From assembly GCF_000337835.1 (NCBI RefSeq), contig NZ_AOLM01000029.1, positions 1-64,000 on the forward strand: DNA of 64,000 nt, in the 5' to 3' direction. Positions 52,345-61,980 of the stretch are shown in pieces; the first letter of the stretch is position 1; every line of letters starts with the position of its first letter. Position numbers and translations under genes: made by a program. Under the pieces are notes generated by a model. The model was not told the origin of the DNA and did no database searches. It saw only the letters and a list, made by a program, of their open reading frames with translations. Origin of the DNA: Haloferax sulfurifontis ATCC BAA-897. GTDB lineage: Archaea; Halobacteriota; Halobacteria; Halobacteriales; Haloferacaceae.

Positions 52345-53214
52345 TCAGACCACCGCGACTTGAACGAGCGAGAGCACGACCAGAGGGACGTGAAAAGAGG
52401 CGTGAGCCACCACCGCAGCCTCGAGGCTCCGTCGCCAGTAGAGCCATCCGAAGAGGATCCCTGCGACCGCGTTCAGGAGAACCGTCCGCGCGATCAATGC
52501 CGTGGTGAGGTCGACCGATTGGGCGAGTGCAGGCAGGTGACCCAGGCCGAACAGTACGGCGGAGACAACGATCGCAGCCCACATGATAGCCGGTCGTGGG
52601 GGGACCGTCCGACGGCCGGTGACGCGCCACCCGACGAACGCGAGCACTGACATAAGCCCGAACCGGAGCATGAGTTCCTCGGTGATTCCGCCATAGAGGA
52701 ATCGAACGGGCACGTATGCGAGGACATCCAAGACGGTCGGTCTGGTTGCTCCGATCACAGACTGTGGCAGGTCTTGTGCGACGAACGGCGCCAGCACTGT
52801 GTCGAGGACGACGATCAGGATCCCCCCGAGGAAACCGATTCCGACGGCGAGTCTGACATCTTCACGGAGGCGTCGCCAGATGCCGTCGCCAGTTCCATCC
52901 GACTCGATGACGTACGACCGCAGTCCCGCCCGTGGCGCCGCGTACGCACCGAGCAGACACGCGATGCCCAGGAGTAGCAGTGGATTCACAGCCGAGAGGA
53001 GGGCGAGAAGCGAAAGCGACAGCCCAGGCGGGACGGCAGTCGGCGGTGTGGTGAGGTAGATGTAGCCGACGAGCGCCACGATTCCGGGTATGCCTAGCAG
53101 CAAGGCCCGCCCAAACCGCTGGACGAACGAGGTCTCGTTCTCAGTGGAGGACATAGACAGGTCGACTCCCGATGCCGAGAAAGAGGTTGTGGAACTGCCG
53201 CCTTCCGTCGTCAT
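52345..53214 (-). CDS. CPBP-family intramembrane metalloprotease
   Basis: This 289-aa protein has about eight transmembrane helices. Motifs are GGITEELMLRFG, AVLFGLGHLPAL and VVAHASFHVP. The third motif is H-x3-H instead of H-x3-N, a known type of CPBP variation. It overlaps the next CPBP gene by 4 bp, so two different CPBP proteins are translationally coupled. A start at 53154 (MSSTEN) would give a more conventional N-terminus. Confidence 0.88.
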   Translation of the reverse strand: MTTEGGSSTTSFSASGVDLSMSSTENETSFVQRFGRALLLGIPGIVALVGYIYLTTPPTAVPPGLSLSLLALLSAVNPLLLLGIACLLGAYAAPRAGLRSYVIESDGTGDGIWRRLREDVRLAVGIGFLGGILIVVLDTVLAPFVAQDLPQSVIGATRPTVLDVLAYVPVRFLYGGITEELMLRFGLMSVLAFVGWRVTGRRTVPPRPAIMWAAIVVSAVLFGLGHLPALAQSVDLTTALIARTVLLNAVAGILFGWLYWRRSLEAAVVAHASFHVPLVVLSLVQVAVV

Positions 53215-54095
53215 TCCCCCTCTAATCGTTGGCCGGGAGTTGGCGTCGGTGCTGCGTCTGTCTCGGCCTCGTACCCGAGTTGACCGCCCGTGGCGACGAG
53301 CAGTACGGCGACAACCACCCAGATAGCGACCGTCGTGACCACGAGAATCGTCGTGGAGTCGCCGGCGCTGATGACGTCGAGTGGGAGCGGGACGAGTGTG
53401 CTGTTGGCCGTATTGAACCCGGTGTGTGCGAGGATAGCGAGCAGGACGCTCCCGGTCTCATTGTAGATCCACGTCAGGATGAACGCGACCCCGACGATGT
53501 TCAGGATGCGGACCGCGGTCGTCGGAGCGAGTTCGACGAACGACGCCAGACCATGGAACTCGGTGGTGCCAGTCGCCAGCAACGGGAGGTGCCAGAGCGC
53601 CCAGACCACGCCGAGGATGACCGTCGCTGGCACGGGCGCGTACTGTTCTTGGAGCTTCGGGAGTGCGAGTCCTCGCCAGCCGGGTTCCTCGTTCCCACCA
53701 CCGATGAGTGCGATAGTGAGGAACGAGACGAGGACGAGCGAGAAGCGACCAGGGAGCACTCCGGGGTCAACGGACCTGCCGACGGCGGTGAGGCCGACAC
53801 TCGTCAGTGCGATGACCAGAAGTGGGATGGTGAGAGCAGCGATGTACCACCGGGGCGCGACGCGCCAGTCGACGATCTGGTGTGCCCATGCCCGGACCGA
53901 ATCGCTCCCAAGCCACGTGACGACGAGGGCTGCGAGGAACGGGCCGTAGCCACCGACGACGAATCCGAGCGTTCCGATCGGTTCGGACAGTTCTAGGACG
54001 GGACCGAGCCACGCTATCCAGGAAATGGCGTAGGTGAGCAGGAAAAACGTCACGACAGGGTGGGTAATGACACGCTCGCGAATCTGCGGTCTCAT
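53211..54095 (-). CDS. CPBP-family intramembrane metalloprotease
   Basis: This protein of about 294 aa has eight transmembrane helices and complete motifs: GGGNEEPGWRGLALPKL, VVWALWHLPLL and LAILAHTGFNT. It starts MRPQIRERVITHP at 54095; an alternative is 54110. It belongs to the EEPGWRG subgroup. It is followed by the coupled CPBP gene at 52345-53214. Confidence 0.9.
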   Translation of the reverse strand: MRPQIRERVITHPVVTFFLLTYAISWIAWLGPVLELSEPIGTLGFVVGGYGPFLAALVVTWLGSDSVRAWAHQIVDWRVAPRWYIAALTIPLLVIALTSVGLTAVGRSVDPGVLPGRFSLVLVSFLTIALIGGGNEEPGWRGLALPKLQEQYAPVPATVILGVVWALWHLPLLATGTTEFHGLASFVELAPTTAVRILNIVGVAFILTWIYNETGSVLLAILAHTGFNTANSTLVPLPLDVISAGDSTTILVVTTVAIWVVVAVLLVATGGQLGYEAETDAAPTPTPGQRLEGE

Positions 54096-54148
54096 GGTGC
54101 GATACTCCAAGGGTCAATCGTTGCTTCTGAAATCATGTGTCTTGGATG

Positions 54149-56104
54149 CTACAGCGGCAAAATACCGAGTAAGGAGAGTTGCCAAGCGAACAGGAGCGCG
54201 AGTGCAGTCACTACCGAGTAATGCAGTCGAGCGGGGCGGCTCCAGTAGCCCTCGTGCCACGCGAACCCTGTCGCGACGACGGCCCCGATAGTCCCGGCGA
54301 GAGCGACGTATCGGAGAACCTTGCCTGTCCGAAGTACCAACGACGGTGAGGCGGCTTCGGCGTTGAAATTGATCCAGGCGAACAGGAATATCACCAGAAC
54401 TGTCAGCCAGAGCAGGCTCACCACGCCGAGGAGCCATCGGGCTGCCCGTTCGCGGTCGCTCGGAACGTCACTTCCTCGCCATCGTCGCCACACCGGCCCG
54501 CCGAGCCAGAGCAGCAAGACTGAGAGGAAGGCCACGACGCCCGCGCCGAGAACGGACTGGAGTACGGTGAGGCTCTCGTACCAAGGGACGCGTTCGTACG
54601 TGGCTGGCCCGAAGGAGTGACGGAACATGTGTGTCGCGCGCCCGTTCTCGCCGAACTGGAAGACAAGCATATCGCTCCCTCCGATCTCCTCGTAGACGCC
54701 CGGTCGTCGCTCGACCCACCGGCGAGTTTCCTCCCCCAGCGAGGAGGTCGTCAGATACCCCCCGTCGGTGACGCCGACGGTGTACGTCCGTGTCATCACG
54801 CCGAGGACGCGCTCCCACGAGGATTCCGAGATGGTCAGCGACCGGTAGTCACCGGTCAGTTGGCGCGCCCGTTCAGTGGCACCAGTCGGTGGCTCCACGA
54901 CCGGCGTGTCCGACTGTGGGTAGTACCGGTCCGTGAACGCCTGGAGGAGTTCGAACCGGGCGGGAGCCCCGCCGGGACTGTTGTAGACGACGAACAGCCC
55001 GGTGTCGTGCTCGGGGTAGAGCGCGAGAAGACTCTTGAACCGGGGCGTATCGCCCCAGTGGCCGACGATGCGCTCGTCGTTGCGGTCCATCTCGATGAAT
55101 CCGTAGGCCATCCCGTTGAGTTCCGGAACCGCCTCAGACTTCGTGAAGTGTCGACGATGCATCTCGCGGACCGTCTCGGCCTCGAGGATGCGTTCAGAGC
55201 CGTAAGCGCCCCCGTTCAGGTGAGCGAGCATGAACTGACCCATATCGGTCGCGGTCGTGCGAAGCGATCCGCCCTCAGGCGGAAGCGTCCAGACTACGGG
55301 GTCGTGGGGCTGATACTCGCCGTTCTGGTAGGTGTATCCGATTGCACGCCGTGACTCCAGCCGGGGCGGTAGCGGCTGGGCGTAGGTCGTATCGTCCATC
55401 GCCAGCGGCGTGAATATGTGGTCGTCGACGAGCCCTGTGAAACTCTCCTCGGACTGCTCGGCGAGGACGTGGCCGGCGAGGGCAGTCCCGTAGTTCGAGT
55501 ACGAGACGAACTGCCCCGGCGGTCTGACCCGCGCTGGCTGGTGGTCGGCGAGGATGTCTTCCATGGGTCGTATCTCGTCGGAGTCATCTGCGACCATTCC
55601 CGAGAAGATGTCCTCGAAGCCTGCCGAGTGGGTGCCGAGGTGTTCCAGTGTGACGGGTTCGGGGTAGGTGTCCGGAACGCTGACGGTCGAATCGGTCAGG
55701 TACTCGTTGACGTCGCGGTCCAGTTCGAGTCGCCCGTCTTCGACTCCCTGCATCACGGCTGTCCACGTCACGAGCTTGCCGGTGGATCCGATGCTGAAAA
55801 CGGTCCCGTCGGCGTCGACAGGCCGCTGGGATGCGAGGTCTGCGTACCCGTAGCCTTTCGCCAGAACCGCCTCGCCGTCGCTGACGACGACCACGGCCGC
55901 GCCCGGGACGTGGTACTCCTCCAGTTGGCGGGCCATCGTCTCGTCGAGCCACGCCTCGGTCGCCGCCTGATTACTCAGTTCGACCTGATCGGAAAGGCTA
56001 CCAGAGGAGGGGACGGCGGGGATTGTTGCCGTCCCAATCGGCGTGCTCACGAGAGCGACGGCTAGGGCGACCACGACGATGGAGTGAACGTACTGATGTT
56101 TCAC
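54149..56104 (-). CDS. Membrane-bound serine hydrolase (class C beta-lactamase/PBP fold)
   Basis: This 651-aa protein has an N-terminal signal helix and a serine hydrolase domain. SIGSTGKLVTWTAVMQ holds S-x-x-K (about residues 101-104) and FVSYSNYGTALAGHVL holds Y-x-N (about 205-207). A triplet HWGDTPRF corresponds to the third motif. The C-terminal 160 residues contain four or five transmembrane helices. The family includes DD-peptidases, esterases and class C beta-lactamases. Haloarchaea lack murein, so a different amide or ester substrate must be assumed. Confidence 0.85.
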   Translation of the reverse strand: MKHQYVHSIVVVALAVALVSTPIGTATIPAVPSSGSLSDQVELSNQAATEAWLDETMARQLEEYHVPGAAVVVVSDGEAVLAKGYGYADLASQRPVDADGTVFSIGSTGKLVTWTAVMQGVEDGRLELDRDVNEYLTDSTVSVPDTYPEPVTLEHLGTHSAGFEDIFSGMVADDSDEIRPMEDILADHQPARVRPPGQFVSYSNYGTALAGHVLAEQSEESFTGLVDDHIFTPLAMDDTTYAQPLPPRLESRRAIGYTYQNGEYQPHDPVVWTLPPEGGSLRTTATDMGQFMLAHLNGGAYGSERILEAETVREMHRRHFTKSEAVPELNGMAYGFIEMDRNDERIVGHWGDTPRFKSLLALYPEHDTGLFVVYNSPGGAPARFELLQAFTDRYYPQSDTPVVEPPTGATERARQLTGDYRSLTISESSWERVLGVMTRTYTVGVTDGGYLTTSSLGEETRRWVERRPGVYEEIGGSDMLVFQFGENGRATHMFRHSFGPATYERVPWYESLTVLQSVLGAGVVAFLSVLLLWLGGPVWRRWRGSDVPSDRERAARWLLGVVSLLWLTVLVIFLFAWINFNAEAASPSLVLRTGKVLRYVALAGTIGAVVATGFAWHEGYWSRPARLHYSVVTALALLFAWQLSLLGILPL

Positions 56105-56206
56105 GGGACTTCTTTGTTCAGTGGCTGATTCGAGTGTGGCGCATGCATCGAACGGCTGCGAAACCGGACCTACAACCGTCGTGTTGGCTCACCAGTCGGC
56201 GGTGAC

Positions 56207-56863
56207 TCATACCGGCTCTTGAACGTCGCTGGGACGCTCGCTCTTCTCGAGCAGGTAGCCGCCGAAAGCGACCATCCAGAGCATCACAGGGTAGACGATC
56301 ATCCGCTCGGTCCCTCCGTGGCCGATGGGGCCGAACGCCGCAGCGTTACCCGCATCACCGAGGGCCATCAGAACGACGAAGACGAGGCCAAGTGCCCCAG
56401 CGATGACGGACAGTGCTCGCATGATTCCGCTGAGGTAGGTCGCGCTCCCGATGGCCTGCACGTTGAAGAACACGAACGCGAGCAGTGCGGCGAGACCGTG
56501 GATACCACCGGTGTCGAGCGGGAAGAGGACGGCACCGATTGCACCGATGCCCGCCAACGCGAAGATGGCCAGCAACCAGCGCTTCCCGTGGGTCCGGTAG
56601 AGAAGGTACCCACCGAGGAGATTGAATAACCCCACGATGACCAGCGAGACGTTGAACAGGAGCGCCGTCTCCGGGAAGACGCCGAGGTCACTGATGGCGG
56701 CCGCGCGGAAGTCATATCCCGGGACCATCGCCGCCGCGAGCATGATTACTGTCATGAACTGCGCGGCGAGTGTGAAGAAGAAAGCACCAGCCAGTGTCTG
56801 GGAGTCGAACGTCACTCCCCGAATGGAGAATACTGGTTTCGCCGAGGTTTCGAGTTGGCTCAT
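56207..56863 (-). CDS. DUF998-family membrane protein
   Basis: This 218-aa protein has six or seven transmembrane helices: GAFFFTLAAQFMTVIMLAAA, AISDLGVFPETALLFNVSLV, AIFALAGIGAIGAVLFPLD, and so on. D-L-G near residue 60 and the GIHGLAA segment fit the DUF998 family of unknown function. It is isolated from the flanking genes. Confidence 0.8.
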   Translation of the reverse strand: MSQLETSAKPVFSIRGVTFDSQTLAGAFFFTLAAQFMTVIMLAAAMVPGYDFRAAAISDLGVFPETALLFNVSLVIVGLFNLLGGYLLYRTHGKRWLLAIFALAGIGAIGAVLFPLDTGGIHGLAALLAFVFFNVQAIGSATYLSGIMRALSVIAGALGLVFVVLMALGDAGNAAAFGPIGHGGTERMIVYPVMLWMVAFGGYLLEKSERPSDVQEPV

Positions 56864-57022
56864 ATATTGTTTATCTACCTAATGTTAGCTAGATTATAGC
56901 TTAAATCGAGAGGGCTCTTTCAGTCGAATGAGAACGAACGGCAATACCGAACGAATTGGGCTAGCACACAGTAGGTCATTCCGATGGTTCGCGAAGGCGA
57001 CTGAAGGGAGGACACCGTGGAA

Positions 57023-57121
57023 ATGGTCGACATCTCGGGCGACCACGGCAACGAGTCCGGCGAGATGCTCGGCGAACTCCGCCGCATTCGAGAACTACGA
57101 GAGCAGGGGCGAACAGCGTAG
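57023..57121 (+). pseudogene. Possible gene fragment before a CPBP gene
   Basis: A 32-codon frame, MVDISGDHGNESGEMLGELR then RIRELREQGRTA, looks like a real protein end, with a charged helix. It has no promoter or longer frame. It may be a truncated C-terminus left by a rearrangement. The host protein is not recognised. Confidence 0.25.
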
Positions 57122-57209
57122 CATCAGTGACGGGACCATCCCACTAGACGAGAGACGCCCGTGTTTTTATTCCGTTGACAGGAGACAGTACAGTTGGGCG
57201 CTCACGACG

Positions 57210-58070
57210 ATGACGACTACCGACCGGTTGGAAACCCTAGCACAGTCGATTACACCGTGGGGTTTTCCCGCTCTCTATCTCGGGTGGGCGTACCTGTTCT
57301 GGACTCCCATCTTCGGCTCAGAGACCTCCGTCTGGGAGGGGACGAACCTCCTACTCTTCCTCGTCGGTGGCGCGAGTCCGCTGCTCGTCGGTCTCACGAT
57401 GGGCTGGCTCACAGGTGGTACCGAGCGCGTTCGTGACCTGGGTCGTCGGCTCGTAGATGTCGGGCGGATCTCCGCAAAATGGTGGCTCGTCATCCTCGTA
57501 TTCTGGCCGCTCTTCAATCTCGTCACTGCCGGGGCAGCAATCGCACTCGGCGTCACGGATCGGCCGATCAGCGTCGTCTGGGCGATCTTGACAGAACCAG
57601 CGACGCTCGGATTCATGCTGGCAGTTGGTCTGCTGTTTCCTGCGATCGAAGAGATCGGACTCCGGGGCTACTACCTTGACCGACTCCAGGAACGGTTCAG
57701 TCCGGTCGTCGCTGGGATCATCAATGGGAGTACGTGGGCCGCTTGGCACGCAGCGTTCGTCTTCTTCCCGGGTTACTACGCGAACACCAGCTACGACCCG
57801 GAACTCTGGTGGTGGATGCCGAGTATCGTGCTGCACACGCTGATATTCGTGTGGGTCTACAACAACACAGAACGGAGCATTCTCGCTGTCCTCTTCATTC
57901 ACTCGTCGATGAACTTGACGGGCGAGTTCCTCGGTCTCGCGGACGAGATGTTTTCGTTTCAACTTCCCGTCCTCGCGTTGGTCGTGACCCTGCTCATCCT
58001 TAGCGGGCGACTGTCGCATGCTGCGGTAGTACCTGAATCACCAGCGGACGGGGACCGAGAATTCGTTTGA
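57210..58070 (+). CDS. CPBP-family intramembrane metalloprotease
   Basis: This 286-aa protein starts MTTTDRLETLAQSITPWGFP, has eight transmembrane helices and complete motifs: FPAIEEIGLRGYYLDRL, STWAAWHAAFVF and VLFIHSSMNLT. It is on the plus strand. The in-frame extension back to 56928 is rejected. Among the cluster it resembles the plus-strand gene at 59735 (both share VYNNTERS or IYNNTERS before the last motif). Confidence 0.9.
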   Translation: MTTTDRLETLAQSITPWGFPALYLGWAYLFWTPIFGSETSVWEGTNLLLFLVGGASPLLVGLTMGWLTGGTERVRDLGRRLVDVGRISAKWWLVILVFWPLFNLVTAGAAIALGVTDRPISVVWAILTEPATLGFMLAVGLLFPAIEEIGLRGYYLDRLQERFSPVVAGIINGSTWAAWHAAFVFFPGYYANTSYDPELWWWMPSIVLHTLIFVWVYNNTERSILAVLFIHSSMNLTGEFLGLADEMFSFQLPVLALVVTLLILSGRLSHAAVVPESPADGDREFV

Positions 58071-58194
58071 CCAGCCGCTAGTCATCGCTAGAAGAACGGA
58101 CGCTGTCGATTCGTACTCGTTTTCGGTCTGTCACCGGGAACTGCACCGACGACACACTGCCTCAGTCTCGGGGAGTCAAACGGAATAACAGACA

Positions 58195-59100
58195 TCAATT
58201 GCTTGATTGCCGGTGTGAGTCGTCTGCATCATGGAGGCGGCTGGCATCAGTGAACCGTTCGATTCGTGGCCAGAGGACCGCGATCAGGGCACCGAGCGCG
58301 ATCGCGGTGAGAACGCCGGCGTCGGGGGGCCCGACGAGCATCGTCGGTGCGTTCATGAACGCGTGGATGCCGATTGTCACGAATAGGTTTCCTGTCCGGT
58401 AGTAGACGACCGCCAGTAACGTCCCCCAGACGAATAGGAGGACGAGCGTCGGGCCGAGTTGCCCCAGCGTGAGTCCGTCCCCCACGAGCCGACTCGGAAC
58501 GTGGATGAGCGCGAAAACGGCCTGTGAGGCGACAAGCGCGAGGAGTACCGACCACCGCGGCGCGGTCGTCAGTCGGCGTCGAAGCTTGTGGCGGAACTGG
58601 TTGAGGAGAAACGCCCGGAAGACCACTTCCTCGTAGAGGGCGTTCCCGAACAGTTGGGCGACGAGTGCGCCGATAGCGGCCAGCGCGCCGCCGGTCAACC
58701 AGGTATCGTTGAGTCGGATCGGTTCGCCGGCCCAGAGGAGAGCGACGATACCGACGACCTGCATGAGCAGCCACACGCCAACCGTCACGACCACACCCGT
58801 CCGGAGGTCACCGCGACGGAGGCTCAGATCGCGGAGCCGGAGACGACCGACCCAGAGCATCACACCACCGACCACGAGCAGCAAGACGGGAAGGTACAGG
58901 AGTAACGTGGGCTGTACGAAGCCGTCAGTCGCATCGACGATCGACCGGGTGAGGGAGAGGATGAGCTCGCGGTTGGCCCAAACCAACGTCGGATAGCCGG
59001 CCGCCACGAGGATGACTGCGGCGACGACTGGCCACGACGTTTCCCTGATTCCCGGCAGGTCAACTCGCCAGCGACGGAGCGGAGAAGGGGTTGAAGACAT
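58195..59100 (-). CDS. CPBP-family intramembrane metalloprotease
   Basis: This 301-aa protein has about eight transmembrane helices. Motifs are complete: NALYEEVVFRAFLLNQF, AVFALIHVPSRL and TIGIHAFMNAP. It represents another subgroup (EEVVFRA, F-x2-IHVP). It converges with the plus-strand CPBP gene at 57210. Confidence 0.88.
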   Translation of the reverse strand: MSSTPSPLRRWRVDLPGIRETSWPVVAAVILVAAGYPTLVWANRELILSLTRSIVDATDGFVQPTLLLYLPVLLLVVGGVMLWVGRLRLRDLSLRRGDLRTGVVVTVGVWLLMQVVGIVALLWAGEPIRLNDTWLTGGALAAIGALVAQLFGNALYEEVVFRAFLLNQFRHKLRRRLTTAPRWSVLLALVASQAVFALIHVPSRLVGDGLTLGQLGPTLVLLFVWGTLLAVVYYRTGNLFVTIGIHAFMNAPTMLVGPPDAGVLTAIALGALIAVLWPRIERFTDASRLHDADDSHRQSSN

Positions 59101-59734
59101 TGCTGTTCACACATCTCAGTTCGCGTTGTGGAACCGTGAATTAAGAGACCGTTCTCGGACGGTGAGAACGTCATACCTCGCGTGAAATCAACGGGAGACA
59201 CCCACTCTCCGATAGTTGGGTGAAGCCCAAATACGAACCTGTCTGTGGACCTAACCCGAAGTCGTCGGGCTCGAAAGTCTCGGCCGTAACAACCCCTGTT
59301 CGGTCCCACGATACACTCGGTCCGTCGTTCTCACCCACCGATACCGAGTACGCCGACTAGACCTCCTCCACCGGCGATCTGTAGAATACGAGACGGCTAC
59401 CGCTAGGGTCGTTCTCTCCCGGCGTTTCGTCGATGTTGTCGTCATCGTCCGTTCTAGATCCGGACTCATCTGAGGAGTGCGACACAGTCATTCACCCATT
59501 TGAAATGTAAAAAAAAAGATCATGATGCACGGTCGGTGTTCGAATACGTTGGTCTTAGACCTTGCTGACCTTGTTGAACTGGTTCTACAGGAATAGGGCG
59601 TGTGCGTCGAATCCAGAGGACCCAGCAGTCCGGACCGTCTAAGAGACAGTCGCCAGCGCGGGACTCTCTCCGCTCTTCACCGCTGAGAAGCACCCTCCTG
59701 AGTTACGCTGTGGCCCGACGTACGCTGACGTGCT
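59101..59734. other. Intergenic region without supported gene
   Basis: This is a 634-bp spacer between divergent CPBP genes. No ORF with recognisable content is found. A run of nine A near 59510-59518 after a TTTGAAATGT segment could be a promoter or terminator. A fragment of an older gene in decay is possible. Confidence 0.4.
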
Positions 59735-60622
59735 ATGAGCGCAGTGAGTTTACGGGCAGACGCGAGAAAAAGAGTAAATGACGCATCGGATATTGCCGGA
59801 CGTGGATGGGTGTATCTGGTGGTCGCAGTAGCAGGAACGTGGGCCTTCTGGCTCCCGGCGATCGCTCTCGGCGTGAGATTCGACAGCGCCGTGGGCCTCG
59901 TCTTGCTTCTCGTCGGTCTCGCGGTGCCGGGTGTCTTCGGTATCGCTTTCGTATACCTGACCTATGACGAGCGGGGCCGAACGGATTTCTGGAACCGCGT
60001 CACTCAACTGCGACGCTTCGGCATTCGCTGGCTCACCGTGATTCTACTGGTCCCGCTCGGTGTGAGCGTTCTCGCTGGCGTCGTTAACCTTCTCCTCGGC
60101 GGCCCCGGACCGACATGGGGCGAAGGCGTGACCGAGTTCGGCGTGAACCCCGTCGCGATACTCCCGGCATTGTTCTTCGCGACGCTTCCTCCGATACTCG
60201 AAGAGTTAGGGTGGAGAGGGTACGCGTTGGACCGACTGCAACTGAAGTGGTCGGCCGTTAGCGCGAGTCTCGTCTTGGGCGTCGTCTGGGCGCTCTGGCA
60301 CCTCCCTCTGTTCTTCATCGAAGGGTCGTACCAACACGACGCGGTGGGGTTCGCGACCACGGAGTTCTGGCTGTTCATGGCCGGAATCGTCGCGCTCTCG
60401 TTCGCATTTACGTGGATCTACAACAACACCGAACGCAGCGTCCTCGGCATCATCATCTTACACGGGTGGGTGAATTTCACAGCCGAGGTCATCGTCGTCC
60501 CCGACCTCGCGTATTACGCCCTCTGGTTCGTGCTCGCGGGAGTGATCGTCGCAATCTGGGGTGCGCAGACCATGACCGGTGCTGACGAGGTCCCTCACCC
60601 TCCTCTCCGGTCCGAACAGTAG
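59735..60622 (+). CDS. CPBP-family intramembrane metalloprotease
   Basis: This 295-aa protein starts MSAVSLRADARKRVND and has eight transmembrane helices. Motifs are complete: PPILEELGWRGYALDRL, VWALWHLPLFF and IIILHGWVNFT. It is most like the gene at 57210 and is the right-hand boundary of the CPBP cluster. Confidence 0.9.
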   Translation: MSAVSLRADARKRVNDASDIAGRGWVYLVVAVAGTWAFWLPAIALGVRFDSAVGLVLLLVGLAVPGVFGIAFVYLTYDERGRTDFWNRVTQLRRFGIRWLTVILLVPLGVSVLAGVVNLLLGGPGPTWGEGVTEFGVNPVAILPALFFATLPPILEELGWRGYALDRLQLKWSAVSASLVLGVVWALWHLPLFFIEGSYQHDAVGFATTEFWLFMAGIVALSFAFTWIYNNTERSVLGIIILHGWVNFTAEVIVVPDLAYYALWFVLAGVIVAIWGAQTMTGADEVPHPPLRSEQ

Positions 60623-61400
60623 GATTAGGTTTACGAAATCGAGATGTTTCGTCCGCTCAGTGTGGGAATCATCCATTCAGTAAGTACGCGCACCGTGCAT
60701 CGTATCGGTAGGACGAAGACGGAACAAATCTCACCGAGTGGTATGATTTGAACCTTGTGCCGAATTCATCACAACCAGATTTCCAGATGTGGGGTTCTTC
60801 TCAGACGAAGATTTCGAGGAGAACTTGCCGTTATCTTAGACCGGCCGATTAGCCGGGGGATTTCCCTCGCTAAATGGTATTTATCATAACTATTAGAATT
60901 CGAGAGGAAGAGATCAGACTATCTGTCATGCGCTTTTCGAGTCCTGTACTATCTGCCTTTGGCCGAAACGGGTAGATTTTCCAGAACCCCGGTAGACCAT
61001 CGTCAACTGCTGGAATTCGTCGTTGGTGAGTGCGACCAAGATGAGATTCTAATTCTCCTGAATTCGGGGGCTTTACCACCTCGTCAAGCACTATTACTCC
61101 AGAGAACTGTGTCTTCGAGTTCGTCGAGGACATTGTTGCTGTCTGAGAACAGCTCGACGAGCCTCTTGATAAATCTAAGCCAGTTTCAGTTCTCTCTGTA
61201 CCTCCCAAATCATCCAAAGGAAGGGTAGGGTACACCGGTGCAAACGCCGCTGGCTCTCTCCGGCCGAGGGGCCATCAAACGACGACTGTCTCTAACCGAT
61301 ATATCAGAATTCACTCACTGGCTGACGATGTGATCTGTGGTGGAGTTTGTCGCCCCCGAGAGGGACGAGGGGGGCTGTCGTAGTCACCCACTCAATAACC
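60623..61400. other. Boundary region without supported gene
   Basis: 778 bp with AT-rich parts (60760-60930). Short frames on both strands at 60870-61235 lack recognisable motifs. It separates the CPBP cluster from the toxin-antitoxin relicts. An insertion junction is possible. Confidence 0.4.
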
Positions 61401-61831
61401 ATGTCTTCTGAACACGAGCAACAGCAATCACGACTCCCTAGCGAGCACACTGAACAACCGAGCGACGAACCGTGGGCAGATCTCGAACTGACGCTCCCGC
61501 ACGGCAGAAGTCGACTGACATCGTCTCATTCGTCGAGTGCACACTCGTCGAACTCACCCACGAAGACGTCGGAGCCGAGTTCGTCTCGGTGAGCGTAGCG
61601 GGCGTGAAGCAGACACAGTTCATCGCCGTCGACGACGTCGGCCAGCGGTTCAAGAAGCGGTATTTCGACGAGCGTCTCGGCTGGCACGAAACGACAGTCA
61701 ACCGTGAAGCGGTTCGTGAGGAGTTGGTCAATCGACTCACACAGCGGTCGTCACTGGGCAGTGGTGTGGGTCAGCCTGGCGTCGTCGACGATCAAGACAA
61801 ATTCCAGGTGATGCCAGTTTCGGAGCTGTGA
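61401..61831 (+). pseudogene. Frameshifted small haloarchaeal protein
   Basis: Translation begins MSSEHEQQQSRLPSEHTEQP at the ATG at 61401 and runs to LELTLPHGR. Near 61508 one A is missing. Restoring it gives GRKSTDIVSFVECTLVELTH, then EDVGAEFVSVSVAGVKQTQF, DVGQRFKKRYFDERLGWHET and so on to a stop at 61831. A 143-aa protein of unknown family would result. Confidence 0.55.
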
Positions 61832-61847
61832 ATTCAGGAGTGACGCC

Positions 61848-61888
61848 TTAACCAACAATAGCACAAGATAATAACGTCTGTTGGTTAA
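61848..61888. promoter_or_regulatory. Bipartite operator TTAACCAACA-N21-TGTTGGTTAA, copy 3
   Basis: Half-sites at 61848-61857 and 61879-61888 are identical to those at 5986 and 18978, with the same 21-bp gap. The core sequence is different, so only the half-sites and spacing are conserved. It is 92 bp upstream of the HTH gene start at 61981, whose own TATA-like CTATAT is at 61953-61958. Confidence 0.75.
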
Positions 61889-61980
61889 GATTGTGGTAAG
61901 GGGGTGAATTCCGCCCCGCACAAAGTCAGGAAACTATTCCCCGAAGTAGGAACTATATCCTGTGCCACGCAAGAACGAGT

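Noticed and set aside
56928-57209. N-terminal extension of the CPBP gene at 57210
   Set aside because: Residues 1-94 lack hydrophobic or conserved content; the family N-terminus begins at the ATG at 57210.
60870-61235. ORFs of 89-121 aa on both strands
   Set aside because: Neither has a recognisable domain, start context or haloarchaeal composition. Considered possible relicts but not reported as genes.
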